Shown here: positions 1 through 9,640 of the stretch, piece by piece | How positions within the stretch are numbered: the stretch's first letter is position 1 | Layout: each line of letters starts with the position of its first letter | Assembly (NCBI RefSeq): GCF_937616625.2 | Contig: NC_065571.1 | Span: forward strand, 2,544,501 to 2,608,500 | DNA: 64,000 nt | Source of the DNA: Mercurialis annua | Lineage: Eukaryota; Streptophyta; Magnoliopsida; Malpighiales; Euphorbiaceae | Direction: 5' to 3' | The notes under the pieces: model-generated | Told to the model about the DNA's origin: nothing | The model's database searches: none | Seen by the model: only the letters and a program-made list of their open reading frames with translations | Position numbers and translations under genes: made by a program

Positions 1-92
1 AGATCTGGTTGGACCTGAACCAGATCTTCTCCGGTTAACAATTTTCCGGCCGTTTCAAATACCGAATACTCATTTGTATAACGTTACACAAA

Positions 93-2122
93 ATGAATAT
101 ATTCCGGTTAGCCGGTGACATGACCCATTTGGCTAGCATTCTTGTTCTGCTCCTCAAGATCCATACTATTAAATCCTGTGCTGGTATTTTTCTACATTGC
201 TTTCTTTAATTCAATTTACATTTTTTAATTTATGATTTTTGAATTAATTTAGTTTATTGAAATGGTTAAATTGAGTTATTAGGGTTTAGCTTGAGCTGGA
301 TTTGTGTTACTGTTTGTATTGTAGTATTGGAAAACCCTAATTGCTTGATGTTTGTGACAATGATTTTGATTTTAATGAAAATTTGTTCTATCTAATTTGA
401 ATTAAAGTTATAGAAATTAAAGTTTGAGATTTAGGAGTATAATAAACCCTAGAATTAGGCCTATTTAGAATTTAGAGTTCTCAAATTGTGATGATTGGTA
501 TTATTAATACAAGTACACAATGCCTTATGTAGCAAGGATACGGATATGGAAAAATGGGACACTTGGATTACGGTAAAACAATGATATTTTAAAGTTTCCT
601 ATGTGAAAAATCATGTTCGAAACGCTAAGTTTCTGACACGTTTCTGAAACGTGAAATATTGATTGAATGAAGTGCCCGAGTTATAGACCATGCATTAATC
701 TATATGCATTTAATCAACTGTGAGTCTTTGGTAAGTTGTTTTATGCAGTTCAGTTGTTCCAGTCTCATTTTTTCATCTCTCGTGTCATTTCCAGGCATTT
801 CTTTGAAGACTCAGGAACTGTATGCTATTGTATTCGCAACTCGCTACTTGGATATTTTTACCAGTTTCGTTTCTTTTTATAATACTTTTATGAAATTAAT
901 ATTTCTCGGAAGCTCTTTCTCGATTGTTTGGTACATAAGAAGGCACAAGCTGGTTCGTAGATCTTATGATAAAGACCAAGACACATTCCGCCATTATTTT
1001 CTTCTGCTACCATGCATAATTTTGGCCCTTCTTATACATGAAAGGTTTACCTTCAAAGAGGTAAAATGTCTTTCCATCTTGTTTTGTATTTTTCATTGGT
1101 TTGCAGCTTACACGCTTTCTTATTCTACGAGTAATCATCCGTTAAATATCCACAACATTATTTTCAAGTTTTTATATGAACGAAATTCTGGTTGGGCAGG
1201 TAATGTGGGCGTTTTCCTTGTATCTGGAAGCTATTGCTATAATCCCACAGCTTATGTTGTTACAAAGAACGAGAAATATTGATAACTTGACCGGACAATA
1301 TATATTTCTCTTGGGGTATGTTGCTATCACATGATCTTTATCTGTTTTATTTTATGTTGAGGATTCTTGCATGTAACTTGCAATTTACTTGAAACTGAAC
1401 TTCATCATGGAACTAAGAAATGCTCATTGGGAACAGCTTTATCGGACAATGTTGAGCTGACATTAAGGGTGTGCATTCAGTTCAAACCGAATCGAACGGA
1501 ATCATAATTTTATTCCAAACCGATTTTATAAGAATTTAAACTTCTTAAAATAAACCGGTCAGTTTGGTTTGCACCAAAAGTGAACTGAAATTTTTATTAC
1601 TCCATAAACAAACTGAATTGAACAAACAAATTTTTTATATAGTTTCAATCTGAACTGAACCAAATTTGTCGATTCAGTTTGGTTTTTGCATACCCCTAGC
1701 TGACATGAAGGGTAAAGAAGATACAAAATTGTCTAAATGTTTAAAAGAATTTAATGTACTTAATATATTTACATGTTTTGATGCAGGGCATACAGAGCAT
1801 TATATATTTTAAATTGGATTTATCGATACTTTACGGAGCCGCACTTTATTCACTGGATAAGTATGCAGTCTCTCTTTCTCTCATTCTACTGCAACTTAAG
1901 GCTTCACATCTAATAATTGTTCATTTCTTGCAGCTTGGATATCAGGACTTGTTCAGACATTGCTTTATGCCGATTTCTTCTACTATTACTTCCAAAGGTA
2001 ATTGCTCAAACCATTTTATAAATCAATCGAAGGGTCGAGCTCATAGTTGCTCAAAATGATAAATCATCTCTGTTGTGCGTTGCAGCTGGAAGAACAATGT
2101 AAAGCTCCACTTACCGGCTTGA
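93..2122 (+). CDS. ERD2: ER lumen protein-retaining receptor (K/HDEL receptor), six exons
   Basis: Seven-helix membrane receptor of the Golgi that binds escaped soluble ER proteins by their C-terminal K/HDEL and returns them to the ER in COPI vesicles. Exons read by hand: 93-183, 795-1060, 1200-1315, 1787-1860, 1934-1997, 2086-2122, all with GT-AG borders. They sum to 648 nt, 215 aa, the usual length for plant ERD2. Family signatures are in order: MNIFRLAGDMTHL at the start, CAGISLKTQELYA across the first junction, VRRSYDKDQDTFRH, DNLTGQYIF, LNWIYRYFTEPHF, and a C-terminus with KNNVKLHLPA, which keeps the basic residues used for COPI retrieval. The start is the first ATG of the ERD2-type N-terminus; the promoter is cut by the window edge. 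Intron 3 (1316-1786) carries a MITE. This is classic ERD2 and not the longer ERD2-like family. No coding lesion seen. Confidence 0.97.
1464..1697. mobile_element. MITE in ERD2 intron 3 with 9-bp target duplication
   Basis: A 234-bp foldback element. Its left end (AGGGTGTGCATTCAG) and right end (GCATACCCCT, reverse strand AGGGGTATGC) are imperfect inverted repeats. AGCTGACAT flanks it on both sides (1455-1463 and 1698-1706). A 9-bp duplication is the mark of Mutator-like elements. The interior is rich in GTTCGGTTTGGTT-like runs. A related GGTTCGGTT-rich stretch without clear ends lies at about 2790-2905. Confidence 0.75.
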
Positions 2123-3355
2123 GTCGGGCCATAGAAGGGATGTTTCCTTTCGGGAGGGGCGGTTTCCGCCCTAAATACAGCATATACAGATGAAATTTTA
2201 TGTCTTTACACAGATGATCTCAAACTCTAGCCGTCAGAATTTTGCACTGTGTATCCATAGTGTAAAAAACTAATCTGAGATGTACACTCAATGATATTAA
2301 TATATTTTGGATATTTCTCGTGTTCTCAATTATAGTTTTTATAGTGTTTAAGTCATCTCGTATTATATTCAAATCTTTTGAAAACTATTAATTGAACTGT
2401 GTTTTAATATGTTTTCAAGTTATAATTAAAGGAAACTGTATTGATATGGTGTCAACGTTGTGCTAATAATGGTCTATTATTAATTCCTATTCTACTTGAA
2501 CTTCAAATCTGGGTTTGTGTTTCCGAGTCTTTTGATAAGGACCTGACGGCAAAAATGGTGATTGAAGCTACAGATCTCTACATTTTTGGTTTGAATTGCT
2601 GAAGCAACTGCAGGACTGTGTCGATGGAAATAAAATTCTTCTCGTGCTTGATGATGTAAGGATCCGAATGTGAGAACCGCGGAAAAGTCCTCTTCGGTCT
2701 GAAGAATTAGGGAGCAGAATCCTACTTACTACAACAAAATGAGAGCGCTTTGATTATGATGGAAGCCTCCTAATTGAGATTGAAAAATGCGGTTCAGTGA
2801 TTTTTTCAGTTTGGTTCAGTTTGTATCTTCACCACCAAAATCGAACCAAACTGAATTTATTTTTTTTAATTTCAAAACCGGCCGAACAAGTTTGTCGGTT
2901 CTGTTTGGTTAATCAATGCTGTCTCAGTACTAAGAAGCACTACTTATCCCCATCAAATACTTAACGACTTCAAATTTCCCATAAATGATCAATATAGAAA
3001 GAAAGAAAAAAACAATAACGAATAACGCATATCATCTAACGCAATCACAGATCAAATTCTCGCAAAATGTAGTGGTATTATGCGATTAAAAGCAACCATT
3101 TCATTACCATTAGTTCATTTGAGCACACATCAATCTGATAAACATGCCATATCATAATTCAAGTTCATTTGATGCACCCAACTATTCATATCTAATGCTT
3201 AGAAAAACATGAAATAATATCACAAAAGAAGTTCTAGAATTGTACCTAGCTGGCTTTTCACATCTAAGACAAACTTAATTCAGCTACTGAGTTAGTTACT
3301 ATGTAGTTATGGATCTAGATATGACATGGCTGCCTAGCTTTTTTCCAACACGAAC
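2123..3355. other. Spacer between ERD2 and the SUMO-like gene
   Basis: Holds the presumed ERD2 3' UTR, the NB-ARC fragment listed separately, and a GGTTCGGTT-rich repeat at about 2790-2905. The remainder is AT-rich and I see no gene in it. Confidence 0.6.
2501..2775 (+). pseudogene. NB-ARC (CC-NBS-LRR type) resistance-gene fragment, broken
   Basis: Translation in changing frames gives three ordered NB-ARC motifs. RNBS-A appears as LQIWVCVSESFDKDLTAKM (from 2501), the kinase-2 motif as KILLVLDDVR (about 2632-2661), and RNBS-B as GSRILLTT (about 2710-2735). The tryptophan-containing RNBS-A is of the non-TIR kind. Between motifs there are frame changes and in-frame stops, for example after the stretch ending near 2600. 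No P-loop or LRR coding sequence is visible around it. It is a short relic of a disease-resistance gene inserted or left between ERD2 and the SUMO-like gene and cannot make a working protein. Confidence 0.8.
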
Positions 3356-4369
3356 TCAAAAGGCCCTGCAACCACCTCCGAACTGGTGGATCATGGCGTC
3401 AATGGAGGTACCGTCCTTCATATTGAGCTACAGACCGTGAAGAACGAGACATTAAAAGAGAGAATCGCCAAACTAATTTCAAACAATTTCAAAACTTGTG
3501 ACCACTTTAAATTGTTCTTTAAGAGGCTTCAACACAAAAAAAAAAGGAGTTACCTCTGCTGGTGTTTTATCTCTTTTAAAGCGTTCTCCGTTGTATAAAA
3601 AATCTACAGCACCGGGTTCTAATTGGTGATTCTTACAATAATTATCGATAAGCTTGGAAATCTTCATGTCTTGCCTGATACGAAAATTCTTTACGCGTCC
3701 CTCCTACAAAGTTAAAGGCTTTGAAAAAGATCAAAACACAATATAAAAGAACACAACTAACTGCTAGCAAATCATGACAATTTACGATAAACAGACATTC
3801 AATCACATTCATTAGTAGCTCAAGAAGATCACAACCATGAAATGAACATTCATTTGATCTAACCACATGTTTTTCTTACCATACAAGGTCTAGATTACAA
3901 ATGTTCCTTTTTAAACAAACTACTTAGTGCAAAATAAAATCTCATCAATCCATTACAAAAAAAACATTTACAATCATAGGCACTCGGACTCATATCATGT
4001 GAGTTGAGCTCTTTACGTAGCACGGACAATTTTCATTAACACGTCCCGTTTCAGAAACGTTTTGAACCCACGAAACTTCATTTTTACATAGAAACCTTAA
4101 ACTAGTGCCATTTCGTCGTGTCCATGTCCGTGTCCGTGTCCGTGCTAAGTATAGTAAATTTATGTTAACATGGATCTACAGCAAAAATAACTAATACCCA
4201 CAAAAATTAAACAAAGAAATAAAGCAAAAGCATTTTACTTTACTCAAATCATTATCCAAAAACAACATTTCCAAACAAAAAAAAAAACAAAATATCACAA
4301 TAAAAGCAGGGGAAAAAATATATGCAAAACCTGGTTGCGGACTTTGAGAATAATTTCAGATGAATCCAT
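3356..4369 (-). CDS. SUMO-like ubiquitin-fold modifier, divergent, three exons
   Basis: Exons on the minus strand: 4331-4369, 3554-3703, 3356-3427, with GT-AG borders; total 87 codons, 86 aa. The ubiquitin fold matches SUMO: IILKVRNQEGRVKNFRI at the start, KISKLIDNYCKNHQL over helix 1, VDFLYNGERFKRDKTPAE (SUMO: FLFDGRRL...QTPDEL), and DGTSIDAMIHQ before the C-terminus. Family knowledge: SUMO is trimmed by ULP proteases to a C-terminal QTGG and joined to lysines by SAE and SCE1. Here the end is QFGGGCRAF, so the residue before the glycines is Phe, there are three glycines (80-82), and a short tail follows. The N-terminal flexible arm is much shorter than in SUMO1/2 and has no psi-KxE site for chain growth. 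The splicing and reading frame are clean, which argues for a functional gene. It resembles the divergent Arabidopsis SUMO5 more than SUMO1, but I leave the symbol blank. Confidence 0.85.
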
Positions 4370-5023
4370 GGTAAAGCCAACGAAGATGAAAACAGAAGAG
4401 AAAGCAAAAACAAGAGAGGGGGGGAATTGAATTGAAAAGGTGGGTAGTTTTTGAAAAAGAAAAAGTGCATTAAATTTGCATTAAAGAGTATGTGAGGTCA
4501 GATTTCATAAAAGTGTCAAGTGTTTCTATAAATAGTTCTGATTACTAAGCTGCACTGTGCTTTACATTCCTCAATTGTGTAAACAGTACAAAAGATTATG
4601 GACCCACTAAAGATTATTGTTGCAGCTTGGTTTCTTCCTGGTTTCAACAAAATATTTCTTGGAAAATGCACTATAAATCTCTCACTTTTGTCTTAGTTAT
4701 TTCGTCAATTATTCGGTTAGTCAAGTGAGTCAATGAAATTATATGATTCCTTAACTTTATTTTTTTTTAATAATTTCATTCGTCATTTTTGTTTCTATCA
4801 ACAATTCCGTTTAATATATTTAAAAATTAATTTGCCTCTAAATTTTTTAGTTCCGTTGACTGACGCTAAAACTAGACAGAAGGACTAACGATAATAAAAA
4901 TAATAGATCATGTCGTCTGATTTTTAAATAGACTAGACTGAAATGTAAATTATAATGAATATGGGTTTGTTCTTTTAAATTTTTAGGGTCATAGTCTTAA
5001 TCTCTAAATTTTAATTTATAATT

Positions 5024-5419
5024 GGCAAAAGGTACAAAAAACCCTCGTAGTTTTCACAAAAGTACAAATCAGCCCTTTTACTTTTTTGGGGTATAATTAA
5101 GCCCTCTTTGTTTTCAAATAGAATAAATAACCCTTTTCATCCAACATCATTAAAAACACTCGTTAATGGCGTACATGTCTCTCATAATCATATAGGAAAA
5201 AAGTTCAAATATAATTTTAATATTTAAAATATTTACCAAAAAGATGAGGGGGTAAGTGTCCCAAAAGTAAACTAAAAGGGTTAATTTGTTCGATTTTAAA
5301 ATAATAAGGGTTTAATTGTTCAATTTTAAAAATACGAGGGCTTAATTGTGCCCAGATAAAATAAAAGAGTTGATATATACTTTTGAGAAAAACTCGAGGG
5401 CTTTTTTGTACCTTCTGTC
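5024..5419. mobile_element. MULE-type MITE, copy 1 of the GGCAAAAGGTAC family
   Basis: A 396-bp foldback element with ends GGCAAAAGGTAC and GTACCTTCTGTC (imperfect inverted repeats). An exact 9-bp target duplication, TTTATAATT, lies at 5015-5023 and 5420-5428. The arms extend well inward: the left arm has CCTCGTAGTTTTCACAAAAG and the right arm has CTTTTGAGAAAAACTCGAGG. A second copy lies at 17164-17552, and similar truncated pieces are near 8697 and 14034. Confidence 0.85.
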
Positions 5420-5483
5420 TTTATAATTAAATTATCTTTTCAATTTTTTTTAGTCTCATCTCTCATTCTCTGAATCTTTTCAA

Positions 5484-5642
5484 TTTTTTTTTTAATCAAA
5501 AATAACCTACTCTAATTGTTAGCGGAGATTAGCGAGAGTTAATGTTAAACATTTTTTAAATAGACACACTATCCGTGAGTGTTGAGAATCGAACCCTTAA
5601 TCTCATATACATATCATTAGAGTTTGGCCAACTAAAAGTAAA
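5484..5642 (-). mobile_element. tRNA-derived SINE-like element
   Basis: Read on the minus strand, there is a box-A-like stretch (TAGTTGGCCAAACTCTAATG) and a box-B match (GGTTCGATTC), followed by about 100 bp of body and an A-run, which is the T-run at 5484-5493 on the plus strand. The body (GCTAATCTCCGCTAAC) resembles the element at 24406-24580, so both belong to one dispersed family. Confidence 0.5.
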
Positions 5643-6598
5643 CCTTCAAGTGTAATCTTTTCAGTTTCATTTCCGTAATTTCACAAAATGGCGTTAAAAT
5701 TTTATTTGAACAATTTTCAAATAATTTTTTTATAGAAAGCAAGCCACCACGTCATTAATTTGTTGAAAATGGAGCTGAAGTGACATGGGATAGTGACAAA
5801 GTGTTGCTAGAGAAATTTTTGTATGGACAGTCAACCACATTAGACTGAGCCAATCATTTCCAAACACATTGACATGTGATAGTATTTCTCTTTTGATAAT
5901 GGTAGAGGAGGGAGCGTTTATAAAAAAAAAAAAAATTGAACACACGATCTATCAATTTATTTTTCGACTCTTGTATCATTTGAACTATTATTTAGTGGTA
6001 TATGGGATAGTATATTTTAGAGTTTTTATTTGTTCTAATGTATTTTATGTTGTGATTTAAAGTTATTACGAGTAGATCTTTAAATCGGTTAAAAATTTAT
6101 AGTGTTTGTTTGTGCTTTATATTCAAATAACTTAATAGTACGAATTGTTTTAGTTCGTTAATTTTTCTTTTCGTAATTGTTTGAGATCCATATTTGAAAT
6201 CCTAAATAAATTTAAAAATAAATAAAGTTTCGGTGAAGTATTTAAAAAAATGAAGCAAATTTTAAAATGTAAATAATGCACGAGTTTTGTTCTTGGTTAT
6301 TTTAAGTCATCAAAATTTCATCTTTAGAAATTCTATTATGTTGGTTTATTTTATATTAAATAGATTAAATGTTAGATTTATTGTACTACTTTGATCCTGT
6401 TTAGCATTTATTTACTAAAGTATACTATCTTAATACAATCTATAATTTAAAAAAAAAACAATAAGTTAATGGTGTTTACATTGCATGAATGATCTCTTCT
6501 TTCCCTACACGAAAGGTTGCAAATAGTACTCAACTTTGTTCTGATTCACACATTGTATGCCTCAACTCTTTTAAAATTCATGCTTGCTGCTGCTATAC

Positions 6599-6606
6599 TA
6601 TAAAAA
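6599..6606 (+). promoter_or_regulatory. TATA box of the XTH gene
   Basis: TATAAAAA, 60 bp upstream of the XTH start codon. With the usual 25-35 bp spacing this puts transcription start near 6635 and leaves a short leader. Confidence 0.5.
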
Positions 6607-6666
6607 CAAGAAGAAAGGGTATTTCTGATAATAAAAAAAAGTATTAAATTTTTTAGAATATTATTG

Positions 6667-7131
6667 ATGGAATTTTATAAACTTACATTGATTATTGTGT
6701 ATTTATTGTTACTTAAACACACTCTAGTTATATGCACCAACCTCAAAGGTCCAAGCTTTTATGACAACTACAAGATTTTATGGGGCAACTCTTTGGCCAA
6801 AAGCCAAGCCAGAGATGTACAGATCTCACTTGATTACTCATCTGGTGAATTTTCTTTGTTTAATATTTTACGAATTAATATTTTATACGATTATTGAATT
6901 ATAAATTTTAAATAAAACAATTACCGTCATTTCGTTTGTTATATTTTTATATCCACTCTTTTCTTTTTTTTACATAAAAAAGAAGTTAATATAGAAATTC
7001 GAGCTAAAAGTGCTTATGTGGCACCGCACACCTGAATTGATGTAATTTAAATATAAAAGACATGTAGTTCAATGACCGTAAAATATTTTAACTCAATATT
7101 TTACTTTTCATAATATGTATTGCAATCTGAA

Positions 7132-7165
<34 letters not shown>

Positions 7166-8299
7166 TTTCATGATAATGTACAATAGGGGCAGCTTTTCAA
7201 TCCAAGAGTACATATGGTTCAGGGTTTTTTCACCTTAACATTAAGCTACCTGGAGGCAATTCTGGTGGAGTTGTTACTGCTTTTTATGTAAGATTACATT
7301 TTTATACTTTGTGGTAATTTTAAAATTAAACAGGAATTCCTCTCCATATTTAAAATTAAATTTGCAAAAAACCGAAAAAAAAAATTAAATTTTCGTGTTG
7401 CAGTTATCTTCGGTATCAGGAAATCACCATGACGAGTTGGATTTGGAGTTCTTAGGGAACAATGATGGAAAACCTAAATACCTGCAAACTAATGTTATTA
7501 CAAATGGGATTGGAAATAGAGAGCAAAGAATTAAATTATGGTTTGATCCTGCATCAAAATTTCATTCCTACAGAATTCTTTGGAATCGATTTCAAATTGT
7601 GTAAGCCAAATTCACATTTCTTGCATACTTTATATAACTCAATTGGTAACTTAGGGTTAAAATTTGTTGTAGTTACAGAACTATAGTGTTTTTATAAAAC
7701 GGTTACTAACTTTTAAATTATTATATTTTGATAATTAAACTTTACTTTTACCAGCAATGGCATACCACTTCAATAAATTTCTACTTACGTCGTCTACGGA
7801 GATAGTAATTAAAATATAAGAATTTAAAAGTTGGTAACCGTTTAATAAAATGTTATAGTTTAATGACTGTAAAAAGAATTATCTCGATTTAAATTTATGA
7901 TCGACTTACAGGTTTTACATCGATAATTACCCGATTCGAGTATTCAAGAACAAGCACAGATTAGGGGTGGGATTTCCATCGCAGCCTATGCAAGTGCTAG
8001 CAAGTGTATGGGATGGAGATAGCTGGGCAACAGACGGTGGCCGGACTAAGATAAATTGGAGCTATGCGCCATTTACAGCCGGTTTTCGAAGCTTCGGCAT
8101 TAATGGATGCGCTGCTAAATCTGGTTCCAACATGAAGCATTGCAATTCTGATAAGTTTTGGTGGAACAGGCAAAAGTTTTGGCAATTAAATTCCAGTCAA
8201 CAAAAAGTTTACGAATCCATTAAAAAAAAGTTTATGACATATGACTACTGTACTGATCGGAATAGGATCCCTAATACTCCCCCGGAATGCCCACAATGA
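6667..8299 (+). CDS. Xyloglucan endotransglucosylase/hydrolase (GH16), four exons
   Basis: Secreted wall enzyme that cuts xyloglucan and joins the cut end to another xyloglucan chain, loosening or rebuilding the primary wall. Exons: 6667-6844, 7187-7287, 7404-7600, 7912-8299; 864 nt, 287 aa, normal for XTH. The first ATG (6667) opens a hydrophobic signal peptide ([18 protein letters not shown]). The active-site motif [10 protein letters not shown] in exon 3 keeps the nucleophile and acid/base glutamates. The usual NxT/S sequon just after it is absent (GNNDGK). The C-terminal XET domain keeps its cysteines ([31 protein letters not shown]). A TATA box lies 60 bp upstream, and a partial degenerate second copy lies just downstream, which suggests tandem duplication. 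Subgroup cannot be settled by eye. Confidence 0.95.
7132..7163. repeat. (AAT)n microsatellite in XTH intron 1
   Basis: About ten uninterrupted AAT units, 24 bp before the acceptor of exon 2. Confidence 0.9.
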
Positions 8300-8696
8300 G
8301 AAATGTTTCCGAAACGGATAAATGCAGTTTCGTGTGCCACAAGTATATGTTTTTGAAGCTTTAATTAAGCTTGTTGATTTTCAAAAGAATACTGGATAAT
8401 AGCTTCAAGACCAAAATTTCGATCTCATTTTTTCATAAATTTCAAATCCGCACCCGTACATTTTTCTTTGCTATAGTTAGTCCGTGTACAACGCAATTTT
8501 ATTTTTAATTGAATGCAAAGAGCATAAGAGTATATGCAATGTGTGATATCTAGCCTTTAAACACTAACTGTTTCTGAGTCACACATTGCGTGTCTTTAAA
8601 GTCATGCTTTATATACTGACTAGTTAACGTGAAGGTGAAGATATTTTTTTGAGAAGATGATGATTAATTTAAATAGCTAATTAAACATATTAAAAA

Positions 8697-8880
8697 TGGC
8701 CAAAGGTATAAAAGAACACTTCAATTTATTCAGAAAAAAACACGAGCTCTTTTAGTTCTTTTTTTACCACTTAAGCCTTCGACATCTTTAAACGTTGTAG
8801 AATTCTTTTATATTTTTGAAGAGAGCACTTAAGCCCTTTTAGATTATTATTTTAACGCTCAACCGCTCACATTTTAGTTA
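8697..8880. mobile_element. Truncated relative of the GGCAAAAGGTAC MITE family
   Basis: Starts GGCCAAAGGTATAAAAGAAC and continues with ACGAGCTCTTTTAGTTCTTT and ACTTAAGCC runs like those in the 5024 element. No right inverted end or target duplication was found. It sits immediately before the XTH pseudogene. Confidence 0.4.
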
Positions 8881-8892
8881 TTTATGTAGTTA

Positions 8893-9267
8893 TTTTCAAG
8901 CATATGTATGGCTCGGGTTTCTTTCACCTCAGCATGAAGTTACTCAGGAGCAATTCTGGTGGAGTTGTTACAGCTTTCTATGTAAGATTAATACTCTGAA
9001 GCTTTCAAAAAAGAATTGTTCCTTAACTACCATGTCAAGGGAAAAAAATCAAATTACCATATTTGGACCGTCTTTGCAATTGTCCTGAGTCTCACAAAAT
9101 CATCACGATGAGTTGGATTTTGAGTTCTTAGATAACAATGAAGGCAGACCTATATCCCTGCAGAGTAATGTAATTACAAATAGAGAACAACGAATTCGGT
9201 TATGGTTCGATCCTACATTCGATTATCATCGCTACCGAATTCTTTGGAGCCAATTTCAAATCGTGTA
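8893..9267 (+). pseudogene. Partial XTH copy: exons 2 and 3 only
   Basis: Two blocks match the neighbouring XTH gene. The exon-2-like block (about 8893-8981) reads [13 protein letters not shown] then [11 protein letters not shown] and ends at the same GTAAGATTA donor. The exon-3-like block (about 9099-9267) reads [17 protein letters not shown] then [17 protein letters not shown] and [12 protein letters not shown] and also ends at a donor. The start of exon 3 is damaged and several residues are missing in its middle. No exon 1 (signal peptide) and no exon 4 (XET C-terminal domain) are found on either side, so no working enzyme can be made. It keeps the HDEL(D)FEFL active-site motif. This is a broken tandem duplicate. 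Confidence 0.85.
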
Positions 9268-9640
9268 AGACAAACATCTCTTGACTTAAATTTGCACATG
9301 TTTTCTGTCAAGATCAGACCAACCTAAAGTTCCTTGATTGCAACTTTCTAGAGAATATAACATACATGAACTGACGAAAAACTTGCGTGTGCGCGCCCAT
9401 TCATTACAGAAAACCGAGCATTTCCAAAGAAATGATAATGTAAAAAGATGAATTAGAATTTTTATCTGTACTCCATTTTGTAAAAACTAGATTGGTGTCT
9501 ACAACTTCTATCAGACAAATGTAAGAATTAAAAGTTATTCTACGGCAAGGTGCTGCAATCGAAAAAAAACTATGCACCTTTGTGTGGATTCAAGTGATTC
9601 ATTTACAAATAAGATGCTAAATGCCTACAAAAAGCTCATA

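Larger units (their letters stand above)
4370..6598. other. Spacer between the SUMO-like gene and XTH
   Basis: Divergent promoter region for the SUMO-like gene (minus) and XTH (plus). It contains CTATAAATAG at 4526-4535, about 157 bp upstream of the SUMO-like ATG, a possible TATA box but unproven. It also holds a MULE-type MITE (5024-5419) and a SINE-like element (5484-5642), listed separately. No further gene is seen. Confidence 0.55.

Noticed and set aside
4252..4470. Phe/Leu-rich minus-strand frame over the SUMO-like first exon
   Set aside because: Different frame from the SUMO-like exon; hydrophobic text comes from T-rich leader sequence.
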